Below, in pieces: positions 1 to 8,218 of a stretch of 10,246 bases of DNA (position 1 is the first letter of the stretch; each line of letters opens with the position of its first letter). Source of the DNA: Planctomycetota bacterium (lineage in GTDB: Bacteria > Planctomycetota > JAMOSO01); assembly GCA_027063065.1 (NCBI GenBank), contig JAMOSO010000032.1:1-10246 (forward strand), written 5' to 3'. A program made the position numbers and the translations under genes. The notes under the pieces are model-generated. The model worked only from the letters and a program-made list of their open reading frames with translations, was not told the DNA's origin and searched no databases.

Positions 1-978
1 AATATCAAAGGGTATTATATTGCCGTCAATTATAATACTACTTAATACAGCTCTTAAATCAGAATTGTTCTCTAAATTTTTATACATATCATCAAAATTT
101 GTAGTTGTATAATTACCGTCAATTAAATACTTATAAGCTTTATCTATATCGTCTATGCACCAGTTTGCACTGTGGCGTTGGATTTGGTTTTCATCTATAA
201 GGGCGCACATTTTACTAACTAAAAATGGGTTGCCAGAAGTATAATAATACAACCTTTGGGATAAATCTTTAACTGGCATTTTTAAATTATGCTCTTGGGC
301 ATAATCTTCTAACATAGGTTTTATTTCTTGTTGGGTAAAAGCAAAATCAATACTTAAATCCTCGGCTATATTCCAAGGACTATTTAATTTTTGCTCTTCA
401 TCGGGACGCAATTTTAACTTTAATGTTTTTACATCGTGAACGCCTAATAAAACCACAGAATGAAAAGTTATATCTTGTTGACGTGAAGCATCTAAATATT
501 TGTCGCGAAGCATTGCTATAAAATTTATAAATACTTGATTATTACTAGCCTTGTCAACTTCATCAATAAGCAAAACTACTTTCTTTTTTATTTTTAAAAT
601 CCAATTACATATCCAATGGGAAAGCTGTTTAAAACTTACTATGCCTTTAGCTTCATCTTCAAAATATTTTGCTAATTCTGCATTTTTTAAATAAAAACTT
701 TTAGCAAATAATTCTAAAATAGATTTGCTCATATTAGATTCTGATTCAAATGGAGTATCACCAATGCCTTCAAAACTACAAGATATTAGCAAATAATCAT
801 CATCAAAAGATTTGGACAACAAATATTGCATTGTTGTTTTACCATACTGACGTGGAAAGTTTATTGCATAATAACTACCATTTTCAATAAGTGTTTTACA
901 CCTATTAAATTTAGCCGATACATCACACATATAATGTTTATCAACTATGCACAAACCTGTAGTATTAAATCTTTTCAT
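1..978 (-). CDS. AAA-like domain ATPase, partial (C-terminus beyond left edge)
   Basis: An open frame of 326 codons starts with ATG at 978 and is still open at base 1. The N-terminus (MKRFNTTGLCIVDKHYM) and the P-loop NFPRQYGKTT (about residues 39-48) match the AAA-like ATPase group (AAA_35/AAA-ATPase-like) that I know as single genes of unknown role, often in several copies, in gut anaerobes. A Walker B strand VVLLIDEVDKAS lies near residues 134-145, followed by the family-typical FHSVVLLGVHDV and SPWNIAEDL. No signal peptide or membrane segment is seen, so it is probably cytosolic. The first P-loop glycine is Asn, which I take as normal for this group. Some relatives carry a C-terminal nuclease-like domain; whether this one does cannot be seen. 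An in-frame ATG at 1017 would add 13 residues, but the candidate promoter and family start favour 978. It lies 74 bp after rfbC and is probably a separate unit. Cellular function is unknown. Confidence 0.85.
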   Translation of the reverse strand, partial: MKRFNTTGLCIVDKHYMCDVSAKFNRCKTLIENGSYYAINFPRQYGKTTMQYLLSKSFDDDYLLISCSFEGIGDTPFESESNMSKSILELFAKSFYLKNAELAKYFEDEAKGIVSFKQLSHWICNWILKIKKKVVLLIDEVDKASNNQVFINFIAMLRDKYLDASRQQDITFHSVVLLGVHDVKTLKLKLRPDEEQKLNSPWNIAEDLSIDFAFTQQEIKPMLEDYAQEHNLKMPVKDLSQRLYYYTSGNPFLVSKMCALIDENQIQRHSANWCIDDIDKAYKYLIDGNYTTTNFDDMYKNLENNSDLRAVLSSIIIDGNIIPFDI

Positions 979-1019
979 AAAGTTATTTTTTATTGGAAGA
1001 AAAACGTAGCAAAACATCA

Positions 1020-1047
1020 ATTTTATTGCATAACATCTTATTTACAA
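1020..1047 (-). promoter_or_regulatory. Candidate sigma70-type promoter for the AAA-like ATPase gene
   Basis: Read on the minus strand, TTGTAA (1047-1042) and TAAAAT (1025-1020) are separated by 16 bp, giving 4/6 and 5/6 matches to the -35 and -10 consensus. The start of transcription would fall near 1013, downstream of the alternative ATG at 1017, which supports translation from the ATG at 978. In AT-rich DNA such matches arise by chance, so this is only a candidate. Confidence 0.3.
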
Positions 1048-1052
1048 TAGAT

Positions 1053-1586
1053 TTATACAATTATGTTTTTAGCGAGCCTGTCTTTTTTTGACAAAATTGG
1101 CTCAGCATTGTCTATCAACGGCCATGCAATATTTATTATTGAATCGTTATAAGCTATAGATTTTTCGTATTCTGGATAATAGTAATCCGTACACTGATAA
1201 AGAAATTCTGCCCTATCACTTAACACATAAAAACCATGGGCATAACCTGGAGCAATCCAAAACATTTTTTTATTTTCAGCAGAAATCTCAATACCAACCC
1301 ATTGACAAAATGTTGGTGATTGCGGATCAATATCAACAGCCACATCATAAACACAGCCACTTAGAACAGAAATCAACTTACCCTGTGGATGTTTATATTG
1401 ATAATGAAGCCCGCGCAATACTCCTTGCTTAGATGAACTACGATTGACTTGTACAAATTTAGTGGCAATATTATTTTGATTAAATAAATTAGCCCTGAAT
1501 GATTCGAAAAAATAACCCCTTTCATCTTTATGAATTATAGGTTTAATAATTTTTACACCTGTAAGTTTTGTATCGATGAATTTCAT
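1053..1586 (-). CDS. rfbC: dTDP-4-dehydrorhamnose 3,5-epimerase (RmlC/RfbC)
   Basis: Converts dTDP-4-keto-6-deoxy-D-glucose to dTDP-4-keto-L-rhamnose by epimerising C3 and C5, the third step of dTDP-L-rhamnose synthesis, in the cytosol. The 177 residues match the usual family length of about 180. Visible are the entry motif [10 protein letters not shown] (21-30), VLRGLHYQ (56-63) with the catalytic His at 61, PGYAHGF (113-119) in the cupin barrel, and FLYQCTDYY (128-136) with the likely catalytic Tyr at 130. The NIAWP motif near the end is also typical. Its ATG overlaps the rfbA stop in an ATGA tetranucleotide and no clear ribosome site precedes it, so translation is probably coupled to rfbA. 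It is the last gene of the apparent operon. Paralogous sugar epimerases exist, but the rfbA and rfbB neighbours and the intact motifs make RmlC the clear choice. Confidence 0.96.
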   Translation of the reverse strand: MKFIDTKLTGVKIIKPIIHKDERGYFFESFRANLFNQNNIATKFVQVNRSSSKQGVLRGLHYQYKHPQGKLISVLSGCVYDVAVDIDPQSPTFCQWVGIEISAENKKMFWIAPGYAHGFYVLSDRAEFLYQCTDYYYPEYEKSIAYNDSIINIAWPLIDNAEPILSKKDRLAKNIIV

Positions 1587-2452
1587 TTTATTAGATTTCT
1601 AAGATATTGACCATATCCACTTGCTTCTAATTTATCTGCTTGTTGCAATAATTTTTCTGCATCAATAAATTTATTTGTATAGGCTATTTCTTCTAAACAA
1701 GCAACCTTTAAACCTTGGCGTTGTTCTATAATCCTAAAAAAATCTGAAGCGTCCAATAAGGAATTCACCGTACCGGTATCTAGCCATGCACAACCACGCC
1801 CCAATTTTTGAACAGTTAAGTTATCCGCTTTTAAATACGCCTCTATAACTGATGTTATTTCTAGCTCGCCCCGCTGAGATGGTTTCACTGTTTTAGCAAT
1901 ACTAATTACTTTATTATCAAAAAAATATAGTCCTGTAACAGCGTAAGGACTTTGGGGCTTTTGAGGTTTCTCTACGATAGATAAAGGCTTATCGTACTTA
2001 TCTAAATTAACTACACCATAGTGTTGAGGATTTTTAACAAAAGAAGTAAAAATGGTAGCCCCTTTTTTAAGTTGTACCGCTTTTTGCAAAGCATCTTGCA
2101 AACCTTGCCAATAAAAAATATTATCACCCAAAATTAGAGCAACATTATCGTCACCTATAAATTGCTCGCCTATTATAAATGCTTGGGCTAAACCATCTGG
2201 AGAAGCTTGCTCAGCATATTGTAATGAGATACCCCATTGGGAACCGTCTCCCAATAACTGTTTAAAATTATTTTGTTCATAAGGTGTTGTAATAATTAAA
2301 ATATCACGAATTCCACCCAACATTAAAACCGACAGTGGATAATAAATCATCGGTTTATCATAAATCGGTAAAAGCTGTTTTGAAGTTGCAATTGTTAAAG
2401 GATGTAAACGACTGCCCGTGCCACCAGCTAAGATAATACCCTTCCAGCTCAT
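1583..2452 (-). CDS. rfbA: Glucose-1-phosphate thymidylyltransferase (RmlA/RfbA)
   Basis: Joins glucose-1-phosphate and dTTP to give dTDP-glucose and pyrophosphate, the first and usually feedback-controlled step of dTDP-rhamnose synthesis. At 289 residues it has the length of the long RmlA/RffH class. The nucleotide-binding signature [14 protein letters not shown] (7-20) is followed by [11 protein letters not shown] (24-34), LGDNIF (108-113) with a metal-binding Asp, YGVV (145-148), EKP (161-163), GELEIT (195-200) and WLDTGT (223-228), all as expected. The ATG at 2452 overlaps the rfbB stop (ATGA) and is preceded on the minus strand by AAAAGG (2464-2459) six bases upstream, so it has its own ribosome site as well as coupling. 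Its end overlaps the rfbC start in the same way. Confidence 0.97.
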   Translation of the reverse strand: MSWKGIILAGGTGSRLHPLTIATSKQLLPIYDKPMIYYPLSVLMLGGIRDILIITTPYEQNNFKQLLGDGSQWGISLQYAEQASPDGLAQAFIIGEQFIGDDNVALILGDNIFYWQGLQDALQKAVQLKKGATIFTSFVKNPQHYGVVNLDKYDKPLSIVEKPQKPQSPYAVTGLYFFDNKVISIAKTVKPSQRGELEITSVIEAYLKADNLTVQKLGRGCAWLDTGTVNSLLDASDFFRIIEQRQGLKVACLEEIAYTNKFIDAEKLLQQADKLEASGYGQYLRNLIK

Positions 2453-3513
2453 AACTTACCTTTTCTATCTAATAGACAGTTATTTTTAGATTGAATTATT
2501 TTACACCAGCTTAAATTTTGCAAATACCATTTAACTGTTTTACGCATACCCGTTTCAAAATTTTCTTCTGCTTGCCAGTGTAAATCTTGTTTTATTTTTG
2601 TAGCATCAATAGCATAGCGCATATCATGTCCTGGTCTATCGCCAACATATTTTATTTGTTTGGCATAACTATTTTTTTTAGGTACAAGCTCGTCTAATAA
2701 ATCGCATATCTTATTAACTACTTCTATATTTTGCCTTTCATTATTACCACCAATATTATATGTTTGACCCAATTTACCTTTGCAAAAAACTAAATATAAA
2801 GCCTTAACATGATCATCGACATATAACCAATCCCTTACCTGCTTACCATCACCATAAACTGGCAAATCACGTCCGTCTAATGCATTTAAAATAATTAAAG
2901 GAATTAACTTTTCAGGATATTGATATGCCCCATAGTTGTTAGAACAATTTGTAATAACTGTTGGAAACCCATAAGTACGGAACCAAGCCTGTACCAAATA
3001 ATCAGCCGATGCTTTAGATGCCGAATACGGCGAACTTGGATCGTATGGTGAAGATTCTGAAAACAATCCCTCTGAAGGCAAGCTTCCGTAAACTTCATCA
3101 GTAGAAATATGATGAAACCTAAAAATATTTTTTTGTGATATGGAAAGACCCCTATAATATTTATTGGCGCATTGCAATAAAACGGCAGTACCTACTATAT
3201 TTGTATGTACAAAACCCAATGGATTATCTATTGAATTATCCACATGACTTTCGGCCGCTAAATGCATTATGCCGATGGGTTGATATTTTATTAAAATATC
3301 ACTTACTAAAATCTCATCACAAATATCACCTTGTATAAAAGTTAATTTATCTGAACTTTCAAACTCACCAAATGATTCTACATTACCCGCATAAGTTAAT
3401 TTATCTAAAACTATTAAATTGTAATCTGTATGGGTAATTAAATAACGCACTAAAGCAGAACCAATAAATCCCGCTCCACCAGTTATTAAAATTGCATCTT
3501 GCATCATAAACAC
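2449..3513 (-). CDS. rfbB: dTDP-glucose 4,6-dehydratase (RmlB/RfbB)
   Basis: NAD-dependent short-chain dehydrogenase of the extended class that turns dTDP-glucose into dTDP-4-keto-6-deoxyglucose, step two of the rhamnose pathway. Counting from the GTG at 3513 (354 residues), the Rossmann motif TGGAGFIG is at 11-18, [12 protein letters not shown] at 84-95, the catalytic STDEVYG at 137-143 (Thr, Asp, Glu), the YSASK catalytic pair at 163 and 167, RDWLYVDDH at 227-235 and [13 protein letters not shown] at 291-303. The start is uncertain: the GTG directly follows the upstream stop, but ATG codons at 3507 and 3504 leave a more typical short leader before the glycine motif. No good ribosome site is visible, so initiation probably depends on ribosomes finishing the HDOD gene. 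The C-terminus (about 334-354) extends a little past the usual end. Confidence 0.96.
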   Translation of the reverse strand: MFMMQDAILITGGAGFIGSALVRYLITHTDYNLIVLDKLTYAGNVESFGEFESSDKLTFIQGDICDEILVSDILIKYQPIGIMHLAAESHVDNSIDNPLGFVHTNIVGTAVLLQCANKYYRGLSISQKNIFRFHHISTDEVYGSLPSEGLFSESSPYDPSSPYSASKASADYLVQAWFRTYGFPTVITNCSNNYGAYQYPEKLIPLIILNALDGRDLPVYGDGKQVRDWLYVDDHVKALYLVFCKGKLGQTYNIGGNNERQNIEVVNKICDLLDELVPKKNSYAKQIKYVGDRPGHDMRYAIDATKIKQDLHWQAEENFETGMRKTVKWYLQNLSWCKIIQSKNNCLLDRKGKL

Positions 3514-4341
3514 TTAAAGCATGTCAGAAAAAACATTTGAATTTTTAACAGCATCAATTAATACTGGTTTAATATCATCTAATTTTGTACTGGTTAAACC
3601 CAACTTCTTTAAAACATCACTTTCAATAGGTTTGGCGTCAGGATTAAGACCCGCACTTAAACCATCCATTTCTTTAGATAAAGAATTGGCAACATTCACA
3701 ATGTAAGGGATATCCGTATGTGCTTGCAATGGATTATTACAATACAACGCTGCCTCAATTAAAGATTCTGGCAATTGCCACTTGTCTAATAAACAAGCGC
3801 CTACTTCTTGCTGTGTAATCCCAAAATTAGCGGTTTCGCTTTCTACAAAAGAAGAGTCTGATTTTTTCATCAACTTTATCATTGTTTCAGCATCATGTAA
3901 AAAAAACACCACACGGCCAATATCATGAAGCAAACCAGAGATAAAAGCCTCTTCGGCCTGAGATGGACAAACCTTAACACCAATAGCTTTTGACAGCGCC
4001 CCTGTTGTAATACTGTGTTCCCAAAGAGGTTTAAGAGCTTTTGATGTTAAATTATCAAACAAAAAGGCACTTAAAGCAATATTGCGAACCGTGTTAAAAC
4101 CCAAAATAACAACGGCGTGAGTCACTGATGAAATATTGCGAGAAAACCCATAAAAACTACTATTAACTATCTTTAACATTTTAGATGTCAAAGATATGTC
4201 AGAAGATATAACCTTATTTAAATCATCTGCTGTTGAATAAGGATCGTCAATAAGAGCATTAATTTTAATAATAATATCAGGTAATGTGGGCAAATGTTCA
4301 GTAGTATCCACTATACTTTGGGCTTGTTTTTTATGCTCCAC
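3514..4341 (-). CDS. HDOD domain protein, putative signalling/regulatory
   Basis: 275 residues with an HDOD domain (a relative of HD phosphohydrolases, common in bacterial signalling proteins) over roughly residues 15-215. Typical elements are LPTLPDIIIKINALIDDP (17-34), the block around SSDISLTSKMLKIVNSSFYG (46-65), HAVVILGFNTVRNIAL (75-90), WEHS (107-110) and GLLHDIGRVVF (136-146). The HDIG step is kept, unlike in many degenerate HDOD proteins, but I cannot tell whether it is catalytic. There is no receiver, GGDEF or EAL domain and no membrane segment, so it appears to be a stand-alone cytosolic protein. The start is GTG, chosen because AAAGG lies five bases upstream on the minus strand (4351-4347). 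Its TAA stop directly abuts the GTG of rfbB, placing it at the head of the rhamnose gene cluster. A role in controlling surface polysaccharide or motility would be guesswork. Confidence 0.88.
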   Translation of the reverse strand: MEHKKQAQSIVDTTEHLPTLPDIIIKINALIDDPYSTADDLNKVISSDISLTSKMLKIVNSSFYGFSRNISSVTHAVVILGFNTVRNIALSAFLFDNLTSKALKPLWEHSITTGALSKAIGVKVCPSQAEEAFISGLLHDIGRVVFFLHDAETMIKLMKKSDSSFVESETANFGITQQEVGACLLDKWQLPESLIEAALYCNNPLQAHTDIPYIVNVANSLSKEMDGLSAGLNPDAKPIESDVLKKLGLTSTKLDDIKPVLIDAVKNSNVFSDML

Positions 4342-4346
4342 TTTTA

Positions 4347-4351
4347 CCTTT
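4347..4351 (-). promoter_or_regulatory. Ribosome binding site deciding a GTG start (HDOD gene)
   Basis: AAAGG on the minus strand lies five bases before the GTG at 4341-4339, supporting this non-ATG start. The site falls in the 25-bp gap after the alaS stop. No hairpin or terminator is visible in that gap, so alaS transcripts can continue into the HDOD-rfbBAC genes. Confidence 0.55.
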
Positions 4352-4366
4352 CAATCAGTTTTTTAA

Positions 4367-7006
4367 TCAATTTTCAATCAAAATTCTTTCAATCTCTGCC
4401 AATGCCTCTGGCAATTTTTCTGGAGATCGACCACCTGCTTGAGCAACGTTATCACGACCACCGCCACCACCACCCACAATTTTAGCAGTACGCTTAATAA
4501 TATCACCAGCTTTAATGCCTTTTGATATTAAATCCTTAGTTACATAACAAGCTAATCCAACTTTTTTACCATCGACAGCACCTAAAAGAACCACACCACT
4601 TTCAACCGTTTTTTTATAACCATCTAACATTGTCATAAGCTCTTTACCACCGACACCTTCAAAACTATTGGTTAAATAAGGTATACCATTTATTTCTTGC
4701 ATATTATTAGCTTGCTCAGCAGCGGATCTTGCAGCTTTTTCTTGTTTTAACATAGATACATCTTTAGCTAAACGTTTATTTTCGGCGAGAGTTGCGGATA
4801 TATTTTTAACCAAATCAGTAGACGATGTATTTAAAATAACATTTAATTCTTTAATGATTTCTTGTTCTTTTTCTATAGCTTCCAAAGCTTTTAAGCCTGT
4901 TACTGCTTCTATGCGTCTAACACCCGCAGCCACGGACTGTTCGGATAAGATTTTTACCAAACCTATTTGAGCAATATCATCAACGTGTGTACCGCCACAT
5001 AATTCCATAGAAAACCCATCGCCAACAGTTACAACCCTGACTTCATCGCCGTACTTTTCGCCAAATAATGCCTTGGCGCCATCGGCCTTAGCTTGGTCAA
5101 TGCTTTTTATTTCTTTTTTTACACAAGCACCCGCAATAATTTTTTCATTCACTAAATGTGCAACCTTGGCTAACTCTTGCTGTGTAACAGCCTGAAAATG
5201 CGAAAAATCAAAACGCAAACCATCGGCAGTTACTTGCGAACCTGCCTGCTCGACATGACTGCCTAAAACTTTTCCTAATGCCCACTGCAACAAATGGGTA
5301 GCCGTGTGATTTTTATCTGTAGAGGCACGTCGCCATTCTTCAACGCTTAAATTATATGTTTGTCCAACACTTAATAAACCATCTTGTAAATCTACTGCAT
5401 GAACCATAACATCCAACGTTTTTTGGGTATCAGTTACACAAGCTTTAATACCGTCGCTATTTATGCAACCTCTATCTCCTGCTTGACCTCCACTTTCACC
5501 ATAAAAAGGCGTTTTATCAAAAACTATCAATGCTTTTTCGCCAGCATTTAATTTATTAACTAATTTATCGCCTTTTAAAATAGCTAAAATTGTACCTTGA
5601 GAATTTTTGGTTTCATAACCCACAAAATCAACCCGACCTGTAAAATCTTTTAACTGCTCCATTGGACCAGCAGCAAATACATCACCTTTCATAGACGAGC
5701 CGGCACGAGCTAACTCTTTTTGTTTTTGCATTTCAGCCTTAAAACCAGCCATATCTAAACTTAAATGAGCTTCCTTTAACAATTCTTCAGCTAATTCCAC
5801 TGGAAACCCATAAGTATCATATAATACAAAAGCTGCTGATCCGCTTAATTCTGCCGAACCAGCTTTTTTGGTTTCATCAATTAAACGATCCAAGGTATTT
5901 AAACCCTGCTGTAAGGTAGCTTGAAATTTAATCTCTTCATTTTTAATAATTTTTTTAATTTTATCTTGGCGCTGTACAATATCAGGATAAATACCACCCA
6001 TAATATCCACTACTTTATTCACCAAATTATACAGAATTGGTTTTTCAACACCCAAATTACGTGCATCTAAAGAAGCCCTCCTCAATAGGCGACGCACCAC
6101 ATAGCCTCGTCCTTCATTACCTGGCATAACACCATCAGCAATGCAAAAAGTTAATGCGCGGGTATGATCGGCAATACGTTTTAAACGACGATCATTTGCT
6201 GTAGAATCACCATATTTTATACCCGCCGTATCTGCCATAGCGGTCATTATAGGTATAAATAAATCCGTATCAAAATTAGTAGTAACCCCGTTTAAGACGG
6301 CAACCACACGCTCTAAACCCATACCAGTATCAATATTTGATTGTGGTAAAGGTTCTAAAACACCACCATCTTGACGGTTATATTGAGTAAAAACCAAATT
6401 CCAAATTTCAATATATCGATCACTATCATTAGTTACATCAGAATCATCACGACCATGTCCCGCAGTTGAACCTAAATCATAAAAAATCTCAGAACAAGGA
6501 CCGCAAGGGCCATTTGGACCCTTGGAAGGTGCAGAAGCTGGCCAAAAATTATCTGCTTCACCTAATTTATATACCCTTGCAGGGTCTACACCAACTTCAT
6601 TTACCCATATATTGTAAGCTTCTTCATCATTTTCAAATACACTAAAATATAAACGGGTCGGATCTATATTCAATTCTTTAGTTAAAAACTCATAAGCCCA
6701 AGTAATAGCTTGGCGTTTAAAATAATCACCAAAAGAAAAATTACCCAACATCTCAAAAAAAGTATGATGCCTTGCCGTTACACCAACATTTTCAATATCG
6801 CCAGTACGAATACATTTTTGACAAGTTGTAGCCATTGAATAAGTAATATTTTTACCCATAAATTGGTCTTTAAATTGATTCATACCCGCACCAGTAAATA
6901 ATAATGTGGGGTCATTAGCTGGAACTAAAGAATCACTATTAACTATTTGTGAGCCCTTAGATTTAAAAAAATTTAAATATTTTTGACGTAAATCGGATGA
7001 ATTCAT
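4367..7006 (-). CDS. alaS: Alanyl-tRNA synthetase
   Basis: Charges tRNA-Ala with alanine and removes mischarged Ser or Gly; a class II synthetase, normally essential, in the cytosol. The 879 residues match the full-length bacterial enzyme (about 875). In order: the catalytic domain with RHHTFFEMLGNFSFGDYF (79-96), GPNGPCGPCSEI (163-174) and NIDTGMGLERV (224-234); the editing domain with zinc-binding HTATH (567-571) and CGGTH (670-674); and the C-Ala domain ending in the glycine-rich stretch GGGGGGRDNVAQAGG (845-859). All parts are intact. The ATG at 7006 has only a weak ribosome site, GAGAA, six bases upstream. It follows recA by 67 bp on the same strand, a gene order seen in several bacterial groups, and has its own promoter candidate in that gap. 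It is followed after 25 bp by the HDOD gene. Confidence 0.98.
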   Translation of the reverse strand: MNSSDLRQKYLNFFKSKGSQIVNSDSLVPANDPTLLFTGAGMNQFKDQFMGKNITYSMATTCQKCIRTGDIENVGVTARHHTFFEMLGNFSFGDYFKRQAITWAYEFLTKELNIDPTRLYFSVFENDEEAYNIWVNEVGVDPARVYKLGEADNFWPASAPSKGPNGPCGPCSEIFYDLGSTAGHGRDDSDVTNDSDRYIEIWNLVFTQYNRQDGGVLEPLPQSNIDTGMGLERVVAVLNGVTTNFDTDLFIPIMTAMADTAGIKYGDSTANDRRLKRIADHTRALTFCIADGVMPGNEGRGYVVRRLLRRASLDARNLGVEKPILYNLVNKVVDIMGGIYPDIVQRQDKIKKIIKNEEIKFQATLQQGLNTLDRLIDETKKAGSAELSGSAAFVLYDTYGFPVELAEELLKEAHLSLDMAGFKAEMQKQKELARAGSSMKGDVFAAGPMEQLKDFTGRVDFVGYETKNSQGTILAILKGDKLVNKLNAGEKALIVFDKTPFYGESGGQAGDRGCINSDGIKACVTDTQKTLDVMVHAVDLQDGLLSVGQTYNLSVEEWRRASTDKNHTATHLLQWALGKVLGSHVEQAGSQVTADGLRFDFSHFQAVTQQELAKVAHLVNEKIIAGACVKKEIKSIDQAKADGAKALFGEKYGDEVRVVTVGDGFSMELCGGTHVDDIAQIGLVKILSEQSVAAGVRRIEAVTGLKALEAIEKEQEIIKELNVILNTSSTDLVKNISATLAENKRLAKDVSMLKQEKAARSAAEQANNMQEINGIPYLTNSFEGVGGKELMTMLDGYKKTVESGVVLLGAVDGKKVGLACYVTKDLISKGIKAGDIIKRTAKIVGGGGGGRDNVAQAGGRSPEKLPEALAEIERILIEN

Positions 7007-7036
7007 AAAACATTCTCAAATGATGTAAAAAATAAA

Positions 7037-7045
7037 ATTATACCA
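7037..7045 (-). promoter_or_regulatory. Candidate extended -10 promoter for alaS
   Basis: On the minus strand the recA-alaS gap contains TGGTATAAT (7045-7037), a perfect -10 hexamer with the TG of an extended -10 element. No good -35 is present at the usual distance, which extended -10 promoters tolerate. Transcription would start about 24 bases before the alaS ATG. It would let alaS and the downstream genes be expressed independently of recA. No terminator hairpin is seen in the gap, so read-through from recA is also possible. Confidence 0.45.
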
Positions 7046-7073
7046 TATTTAATAATTAGATAAAAACACAAAA

Positions 7074-8090
7074 CTACTTGCTGGTGTCATCAAAAAATAT
7101 AGCTTGATGTAATTCGTCTTCGATTGATTCTAAAATATCCTTATTATCAGCTAAAAACGCTTTGACATTTTCACGGCCTTGTCCAAGTTGGTTACCTTTG
7201 TAAGAAAACCAAGCTCCTGACTTATCCACAATAGCATGCTCTATAGCCAAATTTAATATATCACCAATTTTAGATATGCCCTCATTAAAGATGATTTCAA
7301 ACTCAGCAACCTTAAATGGTGCAGCTAATTTGTTTTTTACAACCTTAACTTTTGTGCTATTGCCAACTATGTTATCACCTATTTTAATTTGACCTGTACG
7401 GCGTATATCCAAACGGACAGATGAATAAAATTTAAGAGCATTACCACCTGTGGTTGTCTCTGGAGAGCCAAACATAACACCTATTTTCATACGAATTTGA
7501 TTGATAAATATTACTGTAGTTCTAGATTTATTAACCACTCCTGTTAGCTTGCGCAAAGCTTGACTCATCAACCTCGCTTGCTTACCGACATGATGATCAC
7601 CCATATCACCTTCAATTTCTGCCTTGGGAACCAATGCTGCCACAGAGTCCACAACAATAATATCAACAGCATTAGAACGCACTAATAATTCCACAATATC
7701 CAAGGCTTCCTCGCCGTTACTTGGCTGAGACACCAACAAATCGTCTAAATTAACCCCTAATTTTTGAGCATAAGAAGGATCTAAAGCGTGTTCTGCATCC
7801 ACAAAGGCAGCTACTCCACCTTCTTTTTGGGCATTTGCAATACAATGTAAAGTTAAAGTGGTTTTACCAGAGGATTCTGGACCATAAATCTCGGTTATAC
7901 GTCCGCGTGGTACACCACCAATACCCAATGCTAAATCTATACTTAAACACCCTGTTGAAATCGTATCTATATCAAGTTTGGCATCACTACCTAAACGCAT
8001 AATAGAACCCTTACCAAACTGACGCTCTATTTGTCCTACAGCCTGCTTAATAGCTGCCAAGCGTCCGCTATCTATCTTTGTCTCTGACAT
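7074..8090 (-). CDS. recA: Recombinase RecA
   Basis: ATP-dependent DNA strand-exchange protein for homologous recombination, and co-protease for LexA in the SOS response. The 338 residues are close to the usual 340-355. Walker A GPESSGKT is at 70-77, the catalytic Glu at 100 within DAEHALDP, Walker B IIVVD at 144-148, the L1 region [24 protein letters not shown] is split around 158-181, and the L2 region with [12 protein letters not shown] at 197-208 is followed by [11 protein letters not shown]. The C-terminal tail is short and acidic. The ATG at 8090 is supported by GGAG (8099-8096 on the minus strand) five bases upstream. It heads the leftward gene run and is transcribed divergently from the dksA-like gene, with 128 bp between them. 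No canonical gammaproteobacterial or Bacillus SOS box was found upstream. Confidence 0.98.
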   Translation of the reverse strand: MSETKIDSGRLAAIKQAVGQIERQFGKGSIMRLGSDAKLDIDTISTGCLSIDLALGIGGVPRGRITEIYGPESSGKTTLTLHCIANAQKEGGVAAFVDAEHALDPSYAQKLGVNLDDLLVSQPSNGEEALDIVELLVRSNAVDIIVVDSVAALVPKAEIEGDMGDHHVGKQARLMSQALRKLTGVVNKSRTTVIFINQIRMKIGVMFGSPETTTGGNALKFYSSVRLDIRRTGQIKIGDNIVGNSTKVKVVKNKLAAPFKVAEFEIIFNEGISKIGDILNLAIEHAIVDKSGAWFSYKGNQLGQGRENVKAFLADNKDILESIEDELHQAIFFDDTSK

Positions 8091-8107
8091 AATATCTCCA
8101 TAAAAAA

Positions 8108-8121
8108 CTGCAGTATAACAG
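8108..8121. promoter_or_regulatory. Imperfect dyad over a possible recA -10 box
   Basis: CTGCAGTATAACAG has CTG and CAG ends around an AT core. Read on the minus strand it contains TATACT (8117-8112), a 5/6 match to a -10 hexamer about 22-27 bases before the recA ATG, though no convincing -35 lies upstream. The spacing differs from the classic CTGT-N8-ACAG LexA site by two bases, so it is not that site as it stands. It could be a lineage-specific SOS operator, or chance. Confidence 0.2.
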
Positions 8122-8150
8122 GAGAACCATAAAACAAAAATAAGCTTTTA

Positions 8151-8179
8151 TTGATTAAATTAATTAAAATCAGTATTAT
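8151..8179 (+). promoter_or_regulatory. Candidate sigma70-type promoter for the dksA-like gene and lspA
   Basis: TTGATT (8151-8156) and TATTAT (8174-8179) are separated by exactly 17 bp, with 4/6 and 5/6 matches to consensus. Transcription would begin near 8186, leaving a leader of about 33 bases that includes part of the TTGACAA repeats. It would serve the whole rightward run (dksA-like, lspA, export gene), as no other promoter is obvious there. Confidence 0.4.
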
Positions 8180-8180
8180 C

Positions 8181-8210
8181 TTGACAAACATTGACAACAC
8201 GTTGCCAACG
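8181..8210. repeat. Phased TTGACAA-type repeats with nested small palindromes
   Basis: TTGACAA occurs at 8181-8187 and again at 8191-8197, and TTGCCAA at 8202-8208, so starts are 10 and 11 bp apart, close to one helical turn. The last copy is embedded in the perfect short inverted repeat CGTTG-C-CAACG (8200-8210), and CAAC-AC-GTTG spans 8195-8204. The cluster sits between the recA and dksA-like genes, just before the dksA ribosome site (GGAGAGAG, 8210-8217). This is arranged like an operator, although the TTGACA copies could also be -35 elements. Neither has a convincing -10 on the plus strand. Confidence 0.45.
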
Positions 8211-8218
8211 GAGAGAGC

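Noticed and set aside
826-1050. Plus-strand open frame of 74 codons
   Set aside because: It lies almost wholly antisense to the AAA-like ATPase N-terminus, which has clear P-loop motifs; the translation is Ile/Phe/Tyr-rich and resembles nothing known.
979-1052. Possible terminator after rfbC
   Set aside because: No inverted repeat followed by a T run could be found on the minus strand; only a promoter candidate is visible.
2904-3098. Minus-strand 64-codon frame inside rfbB
   Set aside because: Out-of-frame shadow of a well-supported dehydratase gene with intact motifs.
3135-3338. Plus-strand 67-codon frame antisense to rfbB
   Set aside because: Antisense shadow with no ribosome site or recognisable motif.
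3521-3706. Plus-strand 61-codon frame antisense to the HDOD gene
   Set aside because: Antisense shadow; the HDOD frame explains the stretch.
4342-4366. CAATCA-like repeats in the alaS-HDOD gap
   Set aside because: Short, AT-rich and irregular; no hairpin or tract to support a terminator or operator.
4294-4485. Plus-strand 63-codon frame across the alaS/HDOD junction
   Set aside because: Covers two real genes on the other strand; its His-rich end is only the complement of the alaS glycine-rich stretch.
8181-8196. Perfect TTGACA hexamers read as the -35 boxes of the dksA promoter
   Set aside because: No acceptable -10 follows at 16-18 bp, and the second copy lies too close to the ribosome site; TTGATT-N17-TATTAT just upstream fits better.
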